From positions 124,001 through 188,000 of the forward strand of contig NZ_VIWP01000009.1 of the NCBI RefSeq assembly GCF_007829835.1: a DNA stretch of 64,000 bases, in the 5' to 3' direction. The notes beneath the pieces are model-generated. The model saw only the letters and a list, made by a program, of their open reading frames with translations. It was not told where the DNA came from and searched no databases. Each line of letters starts with the position of its first letter. The stretch's first letter is position 1. The translations under genes were made by a program, and so were the position numbers. Shown one piece after another: positions 53,401 through 61,281 of the stretch. The DNA comes from Neorhizobium alkalisoli. GTDB lineage: Bacteria; Pseudomonadota; Alphaproteobacteria; Rhizobiales; Rhizobiaceae.

Positions 53401-54760
53401 TCCGGCCGACTGTTTCAGACCGTCCGATCAGCAGGATACCGCTCTCCCGCAGGGCAAAGCTGAAAAGGGCGAGGACCTTGGCTTGCGCTTCCGTCTCAAG
53501 ATAGATCAGAAGGTTGCGGCAGGACACTAGGTCAATTCGCGAAAAAGGCGGATCGCTGAGCACGTTTTGGACCGTGAATATCACGCTCCCACGTACCTGC
53601 GGAGTGACCGAGTAGCCGGTTTCGCTTCGTGTGAAATACGATTGAAGCAAGTCGGAAGGGATCGCATCGGTTGAGGCCAGGGAATAATGACCTTCTCTCG
53701 CAACAGCGACGGCTTCGGCATCGGCATCAGACGCAAAAATCTGCAGCTTGATGCCATATCCCATGGCGTTGATGCGATCCAGAAAAAGCACGGCCAGCGA
53801 ATACGCTTCTTCGCCGGTGCTGCAGCCCGCAACCCAAATTCGGACAGTATCGCCCTGCATTTTGTTGAGCAGGATTTCCGGAATGATCTTTTCGCGGAGG
53901 AAATCAAACACCTTCGGATCACGAAAGAAGCCTGTGACGTTGATCAGCAGATCTCTTGCGAGGTTCTGTCTTTCTTCCTCGCTGTTCCGAAGGATGGCGA
54001 TATACTGCTCTATCTCCCCTTCCGGAATATCGAGCATGGCAAGACGCTTTTCGATACGACGCTGAAGGGTTCCATACTTGTAGGAAGAGAAGTCATTCGG
54101 CGTGGAGCTCTTCAGCAATTCGATGATTTCGGGAAGATGCGCTGTCGTGACCACCGGGCGAGGATTGGCCGGCAGTCTACCGAATTCCTGCTGGTAGTTG
54201 ATAATCGCATCGGCAATGCTTGCGACCGGCAGCACATCCGAATTGACCGCCTGCGAAATTGCACTGCGCGGCATGCCGTCGAACTCCGCCTCATTCGGAT
54301 CCTGGATCAGGACGAGCCCACCTGTCTCCTTGATCGTGCCGATCGCCCCTGAGCCGTCCGCGCCGCTTCCTGAAAGAACGACCGAAATCGCCAGCGCGCC
54401 ATATTCCTTCGCCATGGAACTCAGCAGAAAATCAAAAGGCAGCCTCGCCCCGTGACGCTCCCGCAAATGTGTGAGACGAATATTCCCCGCCTCGACGGAC
54501 ATGAAATACCCTGGTGGAATGACGTACATATGCTCAGGCTCGATGCCGACGCCATCGACCGCCTGGACCACTGTCAGATGCGTGTCGCCCGAAAGCAACT
54601 CGACCAGCATGCTTTCATGAACAGGGTCCAGATGCTGCACCAGCAGGAAGGCGCATCCCGTCTTTGCGGGCAGCGCCTTGAGCAGTGCCCTGACCGCATT
54701 GAGACCTCCCGAAGAGGCGCCGATCCCCACTATCTTGAATTCGACCTTCGAACCTGACAT
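50465..54760 (-). CDS. CheB-CheR-PAS-histidine kinase-REC-REC-LuxR fusion regulator
   Basis: The 1431-residue protein joins a whole signalling chain. CheB methylesterase: about 5-190 (GASSGG with the nucleophile Ser, QHLDP with H43, GSGADGSG). CheR methyltransferase: about 205-470 (NVTGFFRD, VAGCSTGEEAYSL). Coiled coil: 640-710. PAS: 720-830. HisKA: SHDLRQPL with H859. HATPase: 950-1068 (N-box, DTGIGIP, GLGLGLSIV). Receiver 1: about 1093-1212, Asp1145. Receiver 2: about 1235-1350, Asp1284. FixJ/LuxR helix-turn-helix: about 1368-1425. All phosphotransfer residues are present. No membrane segment is seen, so it is cytoplasmic. ATG 54760 has a GAAGG site. It likely controls the surrounding polysaccharide genes. 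Confidence 0.9.
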   Translation of the reverse strand: MSGSKVEFKIVGIGASSGGLNAVRALLKALPAKTGCAFLLVQHLDPVHESMLVELLSGDTHLTVVQAVDGVGIEPEHMYVIPPGYFMSVEAGNIRLTHLRERHGARLPFDFLLSSMAKEYGALAISVVLSGSGADGSGAIGTIKETGGLVLIQDPNEAEFDGMPRSAISQAVNSDVLPVASIADAIINYQQEFGRLPANPRPVVTTAHLPEIIELLKSSTPNDFSSYKYGTLQRRIEKRLAMLDIPEGEIEQYIAILRNSEEERQNLARDLLINVTGFFRDPKVFDFLREKIIPEILLNKMQGDTVRIWVAGCSTGEEAYSLAVLFLDRINAMGYGIKLQIFASDADAEAVAVAREGHYSLASTDAIPSDLLQSYFTRSETGYSVTPQVRGSVIFTVQNVLSDPPFSRIDLVSCRNLLIYLETEAQAKVLALFSFALRESGILLIGRSETVGRMDDRFKLISKSERVYRRVGHRGSAEFRFNLASGDAVRLPNTASRVGAASRQNILSELVSHALLGRYVPAAILINRRYEYLYSIGPTEKFLQIAPGPASLDLFAIIPKSLRNKIRSAIFRAGQDQKTFVVNGAKADINGAKLQFGIHVELLSNQGEELFLICFVEETAAGRKIARPRGSHPEVTRVSELEHELDETRAELEGAIRNLEIASEEQKIITAEALSLNEEYQSTNEELVTSKEELQSLNEELTALNNQLHETLERQRAISNDLENVLYSTDVPTLFLDRALNIRFFTPATRLLFNVIPSDVGRPFSDLSMLMVDPDLRSDAVAALKMGDLIDKEVAARDGRWYIRRIKPFRTEQGSTEGVVITFIDMSAQRQISEDRETAKKSAEHATEAKSHFLAAASHDLRQPLQTLKLLQGLLEKSVEDGQSRIFVKRMGETLASMSGILNTVLDINQIEAGMVQVKSESFSIDAILVRLLEEFSYQASAKGLDLRVLRSGLAVHTDPRLLEQIVRNLLSNALKYTPTGKILLGCRRRGGKLRIEVWDTGIGIPENQIADVFKEYHRLDVPPGSGGQGLGLGLSIVKRLSDLLDLNVSVRSQARKGSVFSIDIERAVAGEALVTVPAPSRQVDNSNDVPAASILVIEDEDGMRELLRIGLEQIGHIVVATGSAVGAIEIIRDANFVPDVILADYNLSQGLSGLETIEEIRGIVGRQIPALILTGDISSNALRKYAQKKIPHINKPAKLREVIGAIHDLLGYRQETEIRKVEPAIKADPDSGRLIEIIDDDKGVRDNVQTLFNGTGWSVASYISAEDYLSRYSSERRSCLLIDAYLPGMNGLELLRVLRERGDAYPIIVITGHSDVAMAVEAMKRGAVDFIEKPFSAEEIHTSVERAFELSRNHNEQSEQREAARAKLGQLTRRQSQILERIVAGEPNKIIAAEMKLSQRTVENHRASIMRRTGSSSLSMLLRLVAAAEK

Positions 54761-55542
54761 GCCTTCACGCCACTGTTGTGCCGGATTTTCGCCAGGCAAG
54801 CTGCATTTTCGGTAGCACGGCAGTGACCTGCCTCGCTCGTTTCGTTCTAACGCGCTGCCATGCAGGAGCAGTTGAATTTTTCCCTCGAACAACTGCCGCG
54901 AACTGAGGTAACTAAGTCTCTTGCTGACAGATATCAACGATTTAGTAGAAGCTTAAGGCTTATCGGGAAATTCAGCCACCACGACGCTGATTTTTTAGGC
55001 ATGCCAGCCCTAAAGAAAACCAAACGCAGCAGCCTGGATTGCGCTCCCTGGAACGCAAAAACTTTCTGCACGAACGGCCGCAGGTTCATAGCGTCACAAG
55101 GTACCGTGAAAAAATTCCGCTGATTATATATTCCTTAGGCGTAGGCAATTCCCGCAGGGAACGCTCAACCCAGCATTTGGCTTACTTTTGCGCGAGTTTT
55201 TACCTAATAAAGGCTATTTTCAACCCAACGGCCGTCTTACTTAGTTATTTAATTATACGAATGGTTAGGTATTTTCCGACGCTTTCGCCGTTGTATTACT
55301 CTGCTGTAATGTCTCACTATCGGAATTGGCATATGAATGACCGCAACTGAATCTCGTTACATTCACTGAATGCTAAGCTTAACGTCATTACTGGCTACAT
55401 CATTGCTTTTTCGTATAAAGCAATCCCTCAAAATATTTAGGTGTCTTATCCATCTACTCGACTGTCATATAAGCTATTTCGCCAAAAGGCGAAACAGGGG
55501 AAATATGCAGCCATTTGGCGAATCGAAGAACAGAGGGCTGAC
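54761..55542. other. 782-bp AT-rich divergent regulatory region
   Basis: It separates the fusion regulator from the LuxR-type gene and is much more AT-rich than its flanks. No gene of coding character was found. It includes the hairpin at 55477-55494. The length suggests complex regulation of both regulators. Confidence 0.5.
55477..55494 (+). promoter_or_regulatory. Hairpin in the leader of the LuxR-type gene
   Basis: TTTCGCC-AAAA-GGCGAAA forms a perfect 7-bp stem with a 4-base loop, 49 bases before the start codon. In RNA it could affect stability or translation; in DNA it could be an operator. No T-run follows. Confidence 0.4.
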
Positions 55543-56286
55543 ATGTCGATTGAAATCTCCACCTACAGTCGAGAACATAGCTATTCCAGACTTGTTCCGA
55601 TACCCAACTCACGCTTGACGGATGTCGTCGGCACGGATCCGTCTCTGCGCAAACTCGCAATCATCGATGATCGCGCCCTGGATCGAGAATGCCTGGCTCA
55701 AAGCCTGATCACGCATGGGCTGGACATGGATGTGGAACTATTTCCCTCCTTCGAAAGCTGGCGACAAACCTCGGACTTCTTACACTCGGGTCTTTTGATC
55801 AACATCGGGAAAAACGACTTCCTAGACAACGCTTTCATGCATGATCTGAAAAAGCTAATCTCGGAATTCCCCAACCTGCCCGTCGTCATCCTTGCCGAGA
55901 ACCCCGATATCCGACAGGTAGTTCGGGCCTTCGAAGTGGGTGTACAGGGTTACATTTCCTCTGCGGTAGGGCTCACGGTTTGCGTTGGTGCCATTTCGCT
56001 TGCCTTGGCCGGCGGCGCGTTCATCTCGGCCGAAGACCTGAACGATCTGCGGCAGCTTCTGCTCGTGGCGGAAAAGAAGGAGCGTCAAAGGGCTTCCCTA
56101 TTCACTCAGAGAGAAGCCGACGTGATCGATGCCCTGACGCAGGGCAAGCCGAACAAGATCATTGCCTACGAGCTTAACCTGCGCGAAAGCACGGTCAAGG
56201 TCCATATCCGCAATATCATGAAAAAGCTGAATGCAAGAAACCGGACCGAGGTCATCTTCAAGATGTCCGACCTTTTCAAGCAATGA
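55543..56286 (+). CDS. LuxR-type regulator with degenerate receiver domain
   Basis: The 247-residue protein has a NarL-like layout: receiver about 30-155 and LuxR helix-turn-helix about 180-240 (TQREADVIDALTQGKPNKIIAYELNLRESTVKVHIRNIMKKL, quoted in part: GKPNKIIAYEL). The acidic pair IIDD is present, but the phosphate-accepting Asp is Asn (LLINIGK) and the conserved Thr and Lys are also replaced (LAEN, YISS). It is thus probably phosphorylation-independent. AGAGGG precedes ATG 55543. Its place beside the fusion regulator, upstream of the sugar branch, suggests control of exopolysaccharide genes. Confidence 0.83.
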   Translation: MSIEISTYSREHSYSRLVPIPNSRLTDVVGTDPSLRKLAIIDDRALDRECLAQSLITHGLDMDVELFPSFESWRQTSDFLHSGLLINIGKNDFLDNAFMHDLKKLISEFPNLPVVILAENPDIRQVVRAFEVGVQGYISSAVGLTVCVGAISLALAGGAFISAEDLNDLRQLLLVAEKKERQRASLFTQREADVIDALTQGKPNKIIAYELNLRESTVKVHIRNIMKKLNARNRTEVIFKMSDLFKQ

Positions 56287-56494
56287 GGCTTGCCCATCGC
56301 AGCGTCAGATTGCCTAGGCATTTTGTGCCAATGTCATTAGGGCCGGGTCGGAAGCGTTACAGGCTTGACCTGCAATTGCGCGGATAATTTCAGCTAAGCC
56401 TTTCGGTCAAACGCTCGCAACATAAGGCTGAGTAAAGGCATACGAGGCAATGCGGTACAATTCTCGCGTTCAACGGATTGCAGGAGGCTGAGCG

Positions 56495-57898
56495 ATGGGA
56501 AATCTAATTCAGAATTTTGAACAATCGGACCGTCTGCGTCGACGAGCGGCGCAGATCATCCCTGGCGGGGCTCACACCTACGCCAAGGGCGATGACCAGT
56601 ATCCCCTGCTATCGCCCGGCTTTATCGCCAGCGGTTATGGTTGCCACGTCTGGGATGTCGATGGAAACCAATATATCGAATACGGAATGGGCAACCGGGC
56701 AGTGGGCCTCGGGCATGCCTATGCCCATGTCACGGCGGCGGCAAGGGCCGAGCTGGATCGCGGCTGCAATTTTGTCCGGCCCTCGCGGATCGAAGTGGAC
56801 TGCGCCTCGACATTCCTCGAAACGATCGAGGGCGCAGAAATGGTCAAGTTCTGCAAGAACGGCTCGGATGCCGTTTCGGCTGCTATAAGGCTTGCGAGAG
56901 CGGTAACCGGACGTGACCTCGTCGCACGCTGCAGTGACCACCCTTTTTTCTCGACCGACGACTGGTTTATCGGCACGACTGAGATGAATGCGGGTATTCC
57001 GCAAGCGATCCAAGACCTGACGGTGGGTTTCACCTACAACGATATCGAGAGCGCCAAGGCATTGCTGAAGCGCCACCCCAGCAGGATTGCCGCTTTCATT
57101 CTTGAGCCATCGCGTGGTGAAAAGCCGAGAGACCACTTCCTCCACAAGCTTCGCAAGTTATGCCACGAGAATGGAGCCCTGTTTATCCTCGACGAGATGA
57201 TCACGGGGTTTCGGTGGCATACTGGTGGCGCCCAGAAAGCCTATGATATCGTCCCGGACCTGTCCTGTTTCGGCAAGGCGCTCGGCAACGGCTTCTCGAT
57301 TTCGGCCCTTGCCGGAAAACGGGAGTTCATGGAATTGGGCGGCATCGAGCAGACCGCACAACCGCGCGTTTTCCTGCTCTCGACCACCCATGGCGCAGAA
57401 ACCCATGCCATGGCGGCGGCCATAGCGACGATGCACGTCTATCAGCACGAGCCGGTCATCACGCATCTTGCACACCAGGGCAATATGCTGAGGGCCTCAA
57501 TTAACCAGATCACCGCGGCGCACGGCGTCGAGCTGCATTTCGGCGTCCAGGGACATTCCGCCTGCCTCAGCTATTTCACACTCGATGAAAATGGAATGCC
57601 ATCACAGGCCTTCCGCTCTCTTTTCCTTCAGGAAACGATACGCCGGGGCCTGCTCGCGCCCTCGATGGTGGTGAGCTACACCCACCAGGACGAGGATATC
57701 GCAAAGACGCTCGATGCGGTCGATGGCGCACTGAAAATCTATCGAAGGGCACTGGAGGACGGCGTCGAAAACTACCTCGTGGGCAGGCCGTCCGAAGTCG
57801 TCTTCCGCCGCTTCAATTATTCGACGCCTCAATCAGTCATTCACCATGTGCCGGAGGACAAATCCGCGGGCTTTCCCAGCTTCATCCAAAAGAACTAG
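56495..57898 (+). CDS. Class III aminotransferase, glutamate-1-semialdehyde aminomutase-like
   Basis: The 467-residue PLP enzyme has FCKNGSDAVSAAIRLARA, FILDEMITGFRW with the PLP-ring Asp, and SCFGKALGNGFSISALAGK with the Schiff-base Lys. It is close in layout to glutamate-1-semialdehyde 2,1-aminomutase, but the position in a sugar gene cluster argues for a specialised amino transfer. AGGAGG stands before ATG 56495. It begins a plus-strand run with an epimerase and a DUF4910 protein. Confidence 0.82.
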   Translation: MGNLIQNFEQSDRLRRRAAQIIPGGAHTYAKGDDQYPLLSPGFIASGYGCHVWDVDGNQYIEYGMGNRAVGLGHAYAHVTAAARAELDRGCNFVRPSRIEVDCASTFLETIEGAEMVKFCKNGSDAVSAAIRLARAVTGRDLVARCSDHPFFSTDDWFIGTTEMNAGIPQAIQDLTVGFTYNDIESAKALLKRHPSRIAAFILEPSRGEKPRDHFLHKLRKLCHENGALFILDEMITGFRWHTGGAQKAYDIVPDLSCFGKALGNGFSISALAGKREFMELGGIEQTAQPRVFLLSTTHGAETHAMAAAIATMHVYQHEPVITHLAHQGNMLRASINQITAAHGVELHFGVQGHSACLSYFTLDENGMPSQAFRSLFLQETIRRGLLAPSMVVSYTHQDEDIAKTLDAVDGALKIYRRALEDGVENYLVGRPSEVVFRRFNYSTPQSVIHHVPEDKSAGFPSFIQKN

Positions 57899-58013
57899 CG
57901 GCTCCCACGCCATAGACATTTCGCATGCCGCCGGACGCCGCTTTGCCGCATCCGGCAAAGGCATCCGGAATGTTAGGTTCTTCTCCATCGAAATCGAACC
58001 GAGGGTGAAGACG

Positions 58014-59087
58014 ATGAAGGTCTTGGTAACGGGGCATCGTGGATATATCGGCTCTGTCATGGTGCCCATCCTTCGCAGGGCAGGACATGAAGTCCACGGT
58101 TATGACAGCGAGTTCTATCATCGCTGCACCTATCTTCCCGGCGGGCAGTTACCCAGGGCGCCCGGCGTCTGCAAGGATGTCCGCGACATCACGCGTGCCG
58201 ATCTGGAGGGTTTCGATGCCGTCATCCATCTCGCTGCCCTTTCGAACGATCCGCTGAGCAATCTCAATCACGACATCACCTACGAGATCAATTATCGCGG
58301 CAGTGTGCGGGTCGCCACAGCAGCCAAGGCGGCCGGCGTCAAACGCTTCCTGTTCGCATCCTCCTGCAGCAATTACGGCGCATCCGGCGAAGAGCTGGTC
58401 GATGAAACCGCAGAGCTCAATCCCGTCTCGGCCTATGGAATTTCGAAAGTGCTTGCCGAGCGGGAAATTGCCGGCCTCGCGGATGCAAATTTCTGCCCGG
58501 TCTATATACGCCCGGCGACAGCTTACGGCTTATCGCCGATGCTGCGCTTCGACATCGTTCTCAACAACCTCACCGCCTGGGCGGTGACGGAGGGGCTTAT
58601 CCTGCTCAAGTCCGACGGCACCCCGTGGCGGCCGATCGTCCATATCGAGGATATATCGCGCGCCTTTCTGGCAGCGCTCGAAGCGCCAACGGACGCTGTG
58701 CACAACCAGGCTTTCAATGTCGGCCAGAACGAACACAACTATCGCATCCGTGAGATTGCGGAGATTGTCGCGATGACGGTGCCCGGCTGTCGGCTGCAAT
58801 ATGCCAGCGACGCTGGCCCGGATACGCGCTCATACCGGGTCGATTTCGGCAAGATCCACAAAACGCTTCCCGCTTTCAAACCGACATGGACGGCGGCCGC
58901 AGGCGCGCAGCAACTCTACGACGCCTATGTCAGTGCAGCCTTGACCCTCGCTGAGTTCGAAGGTCCGTATTATCAGCGGATCGGCCAGCTGCGAAAACTG
59001 ATGGGCGATCGCGAGATCGACGAAAATCTCCGGCGTCCATTCCCTGCTTTCCGCGGTGGTGACTCCGCAATCCCGGTCCAGGCCTGA
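58014..59087 (+). CDS. NAD-dependent sugar epimerase/dehydratase
   Basis: The 357-residue extended SDR has the Rossmann motif GHRGYIGS (7-14), the SSCSNYG segment and SAYGISK with catalytic Tyr and Lys. It acts on a nucleotide sugar. YRVDFGKIH and the insertion near YHRCTYLPGG differ from standard GalE or RmlB. ATG 58014 follows GAGGG. The preceding aminotransferase gene ends 115 bp upstream and the DUF4910 gene starts 7 bp after the stop. Confidence 0.84.
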   Translation: MKVLVTGHRGYIGSVMVPILRRAGHEVHGYDSEFYHRCTYLPGGQLPRAPGVCKDVRDITRADLEGFDAVIHLAALSNDPLSNLNHDITYEINYRGSVRVATAAKAAGVKRFLFASSCSNYGASGEELVDETAELNPVSAYGISKVLAEREIAGLADANFCPVYIRPATAYGLSPMLRFDIVLNNLTAWAVTEGLILLKSDGTPWRPIVHIEDISRAFLAALEAPTDAVHNQAFNVGQNEHNYRIREIAEIVAMTVPGCRLQYASDAGPDTRSYRVDFGKIHKTLPAFKPTWTAAAGAQQLYDAYVSAALTLAEFEGPYYQRIGQLRKLMGDREIDENLRRPFPAFRGGDSAIPVQA

Positions 59088-59094
59088 ATGTGAG

Positions 59095-60444
59095 ATGCCG
59101 ATGCCCGTTTTGGAAAAGCAGTTCAATCCGCCCGGCATCTCCGAACGGCCCCACGACATGGGGCATGCAATATATGCGCTGGCCTGCCGCATATTTCCCA
59201 TTTGCCGCAGCATTACCGGCAAAGGCGTACGCGATACGATCGACATTCTGAAGGATTATATCAATATCGATCGCCATGACGTTCCAAGCGGCACGCGTGT
59301 TTTCGACTGGACGATCCCGGACGAATGGATCGTCCGCGACGCCTACGTCCTGGATCCGCAAGGCCAGAAGATAGTCGATTTCAAGACATCCAATCTTCAT
59401 CTGATGAATTACAGCATCCCCGTGCAGCGGGTCATGCCGCTCGCGGAACTCAAGGGCCATATTCATACATTGCCAGCCCAGCCCGACCTCATTCCCTACA
59501 AGACTGCATATTATACGGATACCTGGGGGATCTGCATGCCCTATCGGGATTTTCTGGCGCTCCCGGAGGGCGATTACGAGGTGGTGATCGATACCGAGAA
59601 GAGGCCTGGCCACCTGCACTATGGGGAATATCTTCATCACGGCTCAAGCCAGAAGGAAGTACTGCTTTACGCCCATATTTGTCATCCGTCGCTCGCCAAC
59701 GACAATTGCTCGGGACTTGCGTTGTTGACCTGCCTTGCGGCCTTCATGCGGTCCACGCAAACCTTTTATAGCTATCGCTTCATCTTCGCGCCCGGAACGA
59801 TCGGCTCGCTGGCCTGGCTGTCCAGAAACGAATACCGGCTTTCACGCATCGCCCACGGTCTCGTCCTGTCCTGCGTCGGAGACGGCGGCGATGTGAACTA
59901 CAAGCGAAGCCGCCGCCACAGCGCCCTGATTGATCGAATTGCCGCCAGCACGCGTTGCGGTGAAGATCAGCAACGTCTGAAGGTCGCCGACTTTAGCCCC
60001 TATGGATATGACGAGCGTCAGTTCTGCTCGCCCGGCTTCGATCTACCGGTCGGCCTGTTGCAGCGAAGCGCGTTCGGCACGTTTCCGGAATACCATACAT
60101 CGGCAGACAATCTCGATTTCATCCGACCCGAGCATCTTGGTACGTCCTTCCGCATGATCAAGGATATGATCGATGCGTTGGAGGGAAACTGGACGCCGCT
60201 GAATATATCGCCGAAGGGCGAACCGCAGCTTGGCAAATATGGCCTCTTTCCCGCCATTGGTGGACACAAGAAGAACAGCGAGCGCACCATGGCCTATCTC
60301 TGGGTCCTCAACCTCGCCGACGGATGCCAGTCCCTTCTCGATATTGCGGAGAGATCGAAACTGGCGTTCAAGGAGATTGCCGCAGCAGCGGCAGAGTTGC
60401 AGGAAGCGCGCCTGATTCTAAACCTCGGCTTCCTCAACCGCTAG
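59095..60444 (+). CDS. DUF4910 aminopeptidase-like protein
   Basis: The 449-residue protein matches DUF4910: an N-terminal CRIFPICRSITGKGVRDTI segment, a metallopeptidase-like core YAHICHPSLANDNCSGLAL, a GYDERQFCSPG segment with a likely Glu ligand and an EYHTSADN histidine, then a C-terminal winged-helix-like part. Metal ligands of an M28-type zinc aminopeptidase appear to be present. Members occur in sugar gene clusters, where they may remove an aminoacyl or acyl group from a sugar or carrier. Tail overlaps the convergent RfbC-like gene by 27 bases. Confidence 0.78.
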   Translation: MPMPVLEKQFNPPGISERPHDMGHAIYALACRIFPICRSITGKGVRDTIDILKDYINIDRHDVPSGTRVFDWTIPDEWIVRDAYVLDPQGQKIVDFKTSNLHLMNYSIPVQRVMPLAELKGHIHTLPAQPDLIPYKTAYYTDTWGICMPYRDFLALPEGDYEVVIDTEKRPGHLHYGEYLHHGSSQKEVLLYAHICHPSLANDNCSGLALLTCLAAFMRSTQTFYSYRFIFAPGTIGSLAWLSRNEYRLSRIAHGLVLSCVGDGGDVNYKRSRRHSALIDRIAASTRCGEDQQRLKVADFSPYGYDERQFCSPGFDLPVGLLQRSAFGTFPEYHTSADNLDFIRPEHLGTSFRMIKDMIDALEGNWTPLNISPKGEPQLGKYGLFPAIGGHKKNSERTMAYLWVLNLADGCQSLLDIAERSKLAFKEIAAAAAELQEARLILNLGFLNR

Positions 60445-60981
60445 GTCCACTAAGCCTCGCCATGCCGGCCACGCCATGTCCTTGTCGGACATTACGGAAG
60501 GTCTCGCCGGCCAGTCGATCCCGATCGCGGCATCGTCGTACCGGATGCCAGACGAGCTGTTCGGCACATAGGGAGCCGAGATCACGTATGAAACGGCCAC
60601 GTCATCGACGAGCGACTGGAAACCGTGCGCAAAACCCTCCGGAATATAGAATTGCCGACCATTGTCCGCGGAGAGCGTTGTTCCGACCCATTCGAGATAG
60701 GTCGGGGATCCCGGACGTAAATCTACCGCGACATCCCATATCACTCCCCTGACGCAGGATACGAGCTTCGCTTCCTGGTGCGGCGGCACCTGGAAGTGAA
60801 GGCCCCGAAGAGTGTGCCTGAGCAGAGACACTGACAAGCTGTGCTGAACGAAGTGCGTGGACAGTCCCAGAGCTCCAAACTCCTCGCTACAGAATGTGCG
60901 GCCGAACGAGCCCCGCGCATCGTGAAACCTCTCAGGATCGACAATCCAAAGGCCATCGATCTTTGTATACTGGAACAACAT
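60418..60981 (-). CDS. RfbC/RmlC-like sugar 3,5-epimerase
   Basis: The 187-residue cupin has FHDARGSFGRTF, LRGLHFQVPPHQEAKLV with the catalytic His62, and YIPEGFAHGFQSL. It is the RmlC family, which epimerises C3 and/or C5 of 4-keto-6-deoxy nucleotide sugars. With no RmlABD nearby and a cytidylyltransferase beside it, the substrate may be a CDP-4-keto-6-deoxy sugar. GGAAGG precedes ATG 60981. It is divergent from the methyltransferase gene. Confidence 0.87.
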   Translation of the reverse strand: MLFQYTKIDGLWIVDPERFHDARGSFGRTFCSEEFGALGLSTHFVQHSLSVSLLRHTLRGLHFQVPPHQEAKLVSCVRGVIWDVAVDLRPGSPTYLEWVGTTLSADNGRQFYIPEGFAHGFQSLVDDVAVSYVISAPYVPNSSSGIRYDDAAIGIDWPARPSVMSDKDMAWPAWRGLVDLAVEEAEV

Positions 60982-61281
60982 CGCCACCTTCCCCGGGAGC
61001 GTCGTGATGCGGCTCCTTCTACGGAATTGTGCGACGTATGGGCCAGATCGAAAACACCTTAATAGGTTGCATCCGAAAGCAGATATCCGCTTTTGATCTA
61101 TCGAAATTGTTCCCAATATGTCGATTTATCACACAAAATCCTGTATTTACCTCCCGTTCTACTTCTTATGGATGAGGTTCCGGCGCGGATGATGGGCTCG
61201 CGAACACCTTGGTTTCGTTGTAGATTGAATTCTAATCAACAAGGGCGACATTTACTCAATTTTACAATCAGGGGGTGCATC
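60982..61281. promoter_or_regulatory. AT-rich divergent promoter region
   Basis: These 300 bp contain the promoters for the RfbC-like gene and the methyltransferase operon. The stretch is AT-rich, but no clear operator repeat was found by eye. Confidence 0.4.

Noticed and set aside
54761..54937. 59-codon N-terminal extension of the fusion regulator
   Set aside because: CheB similarity begins directly after ATG 54760, which also has a ribosome site; the extension has no domain character.
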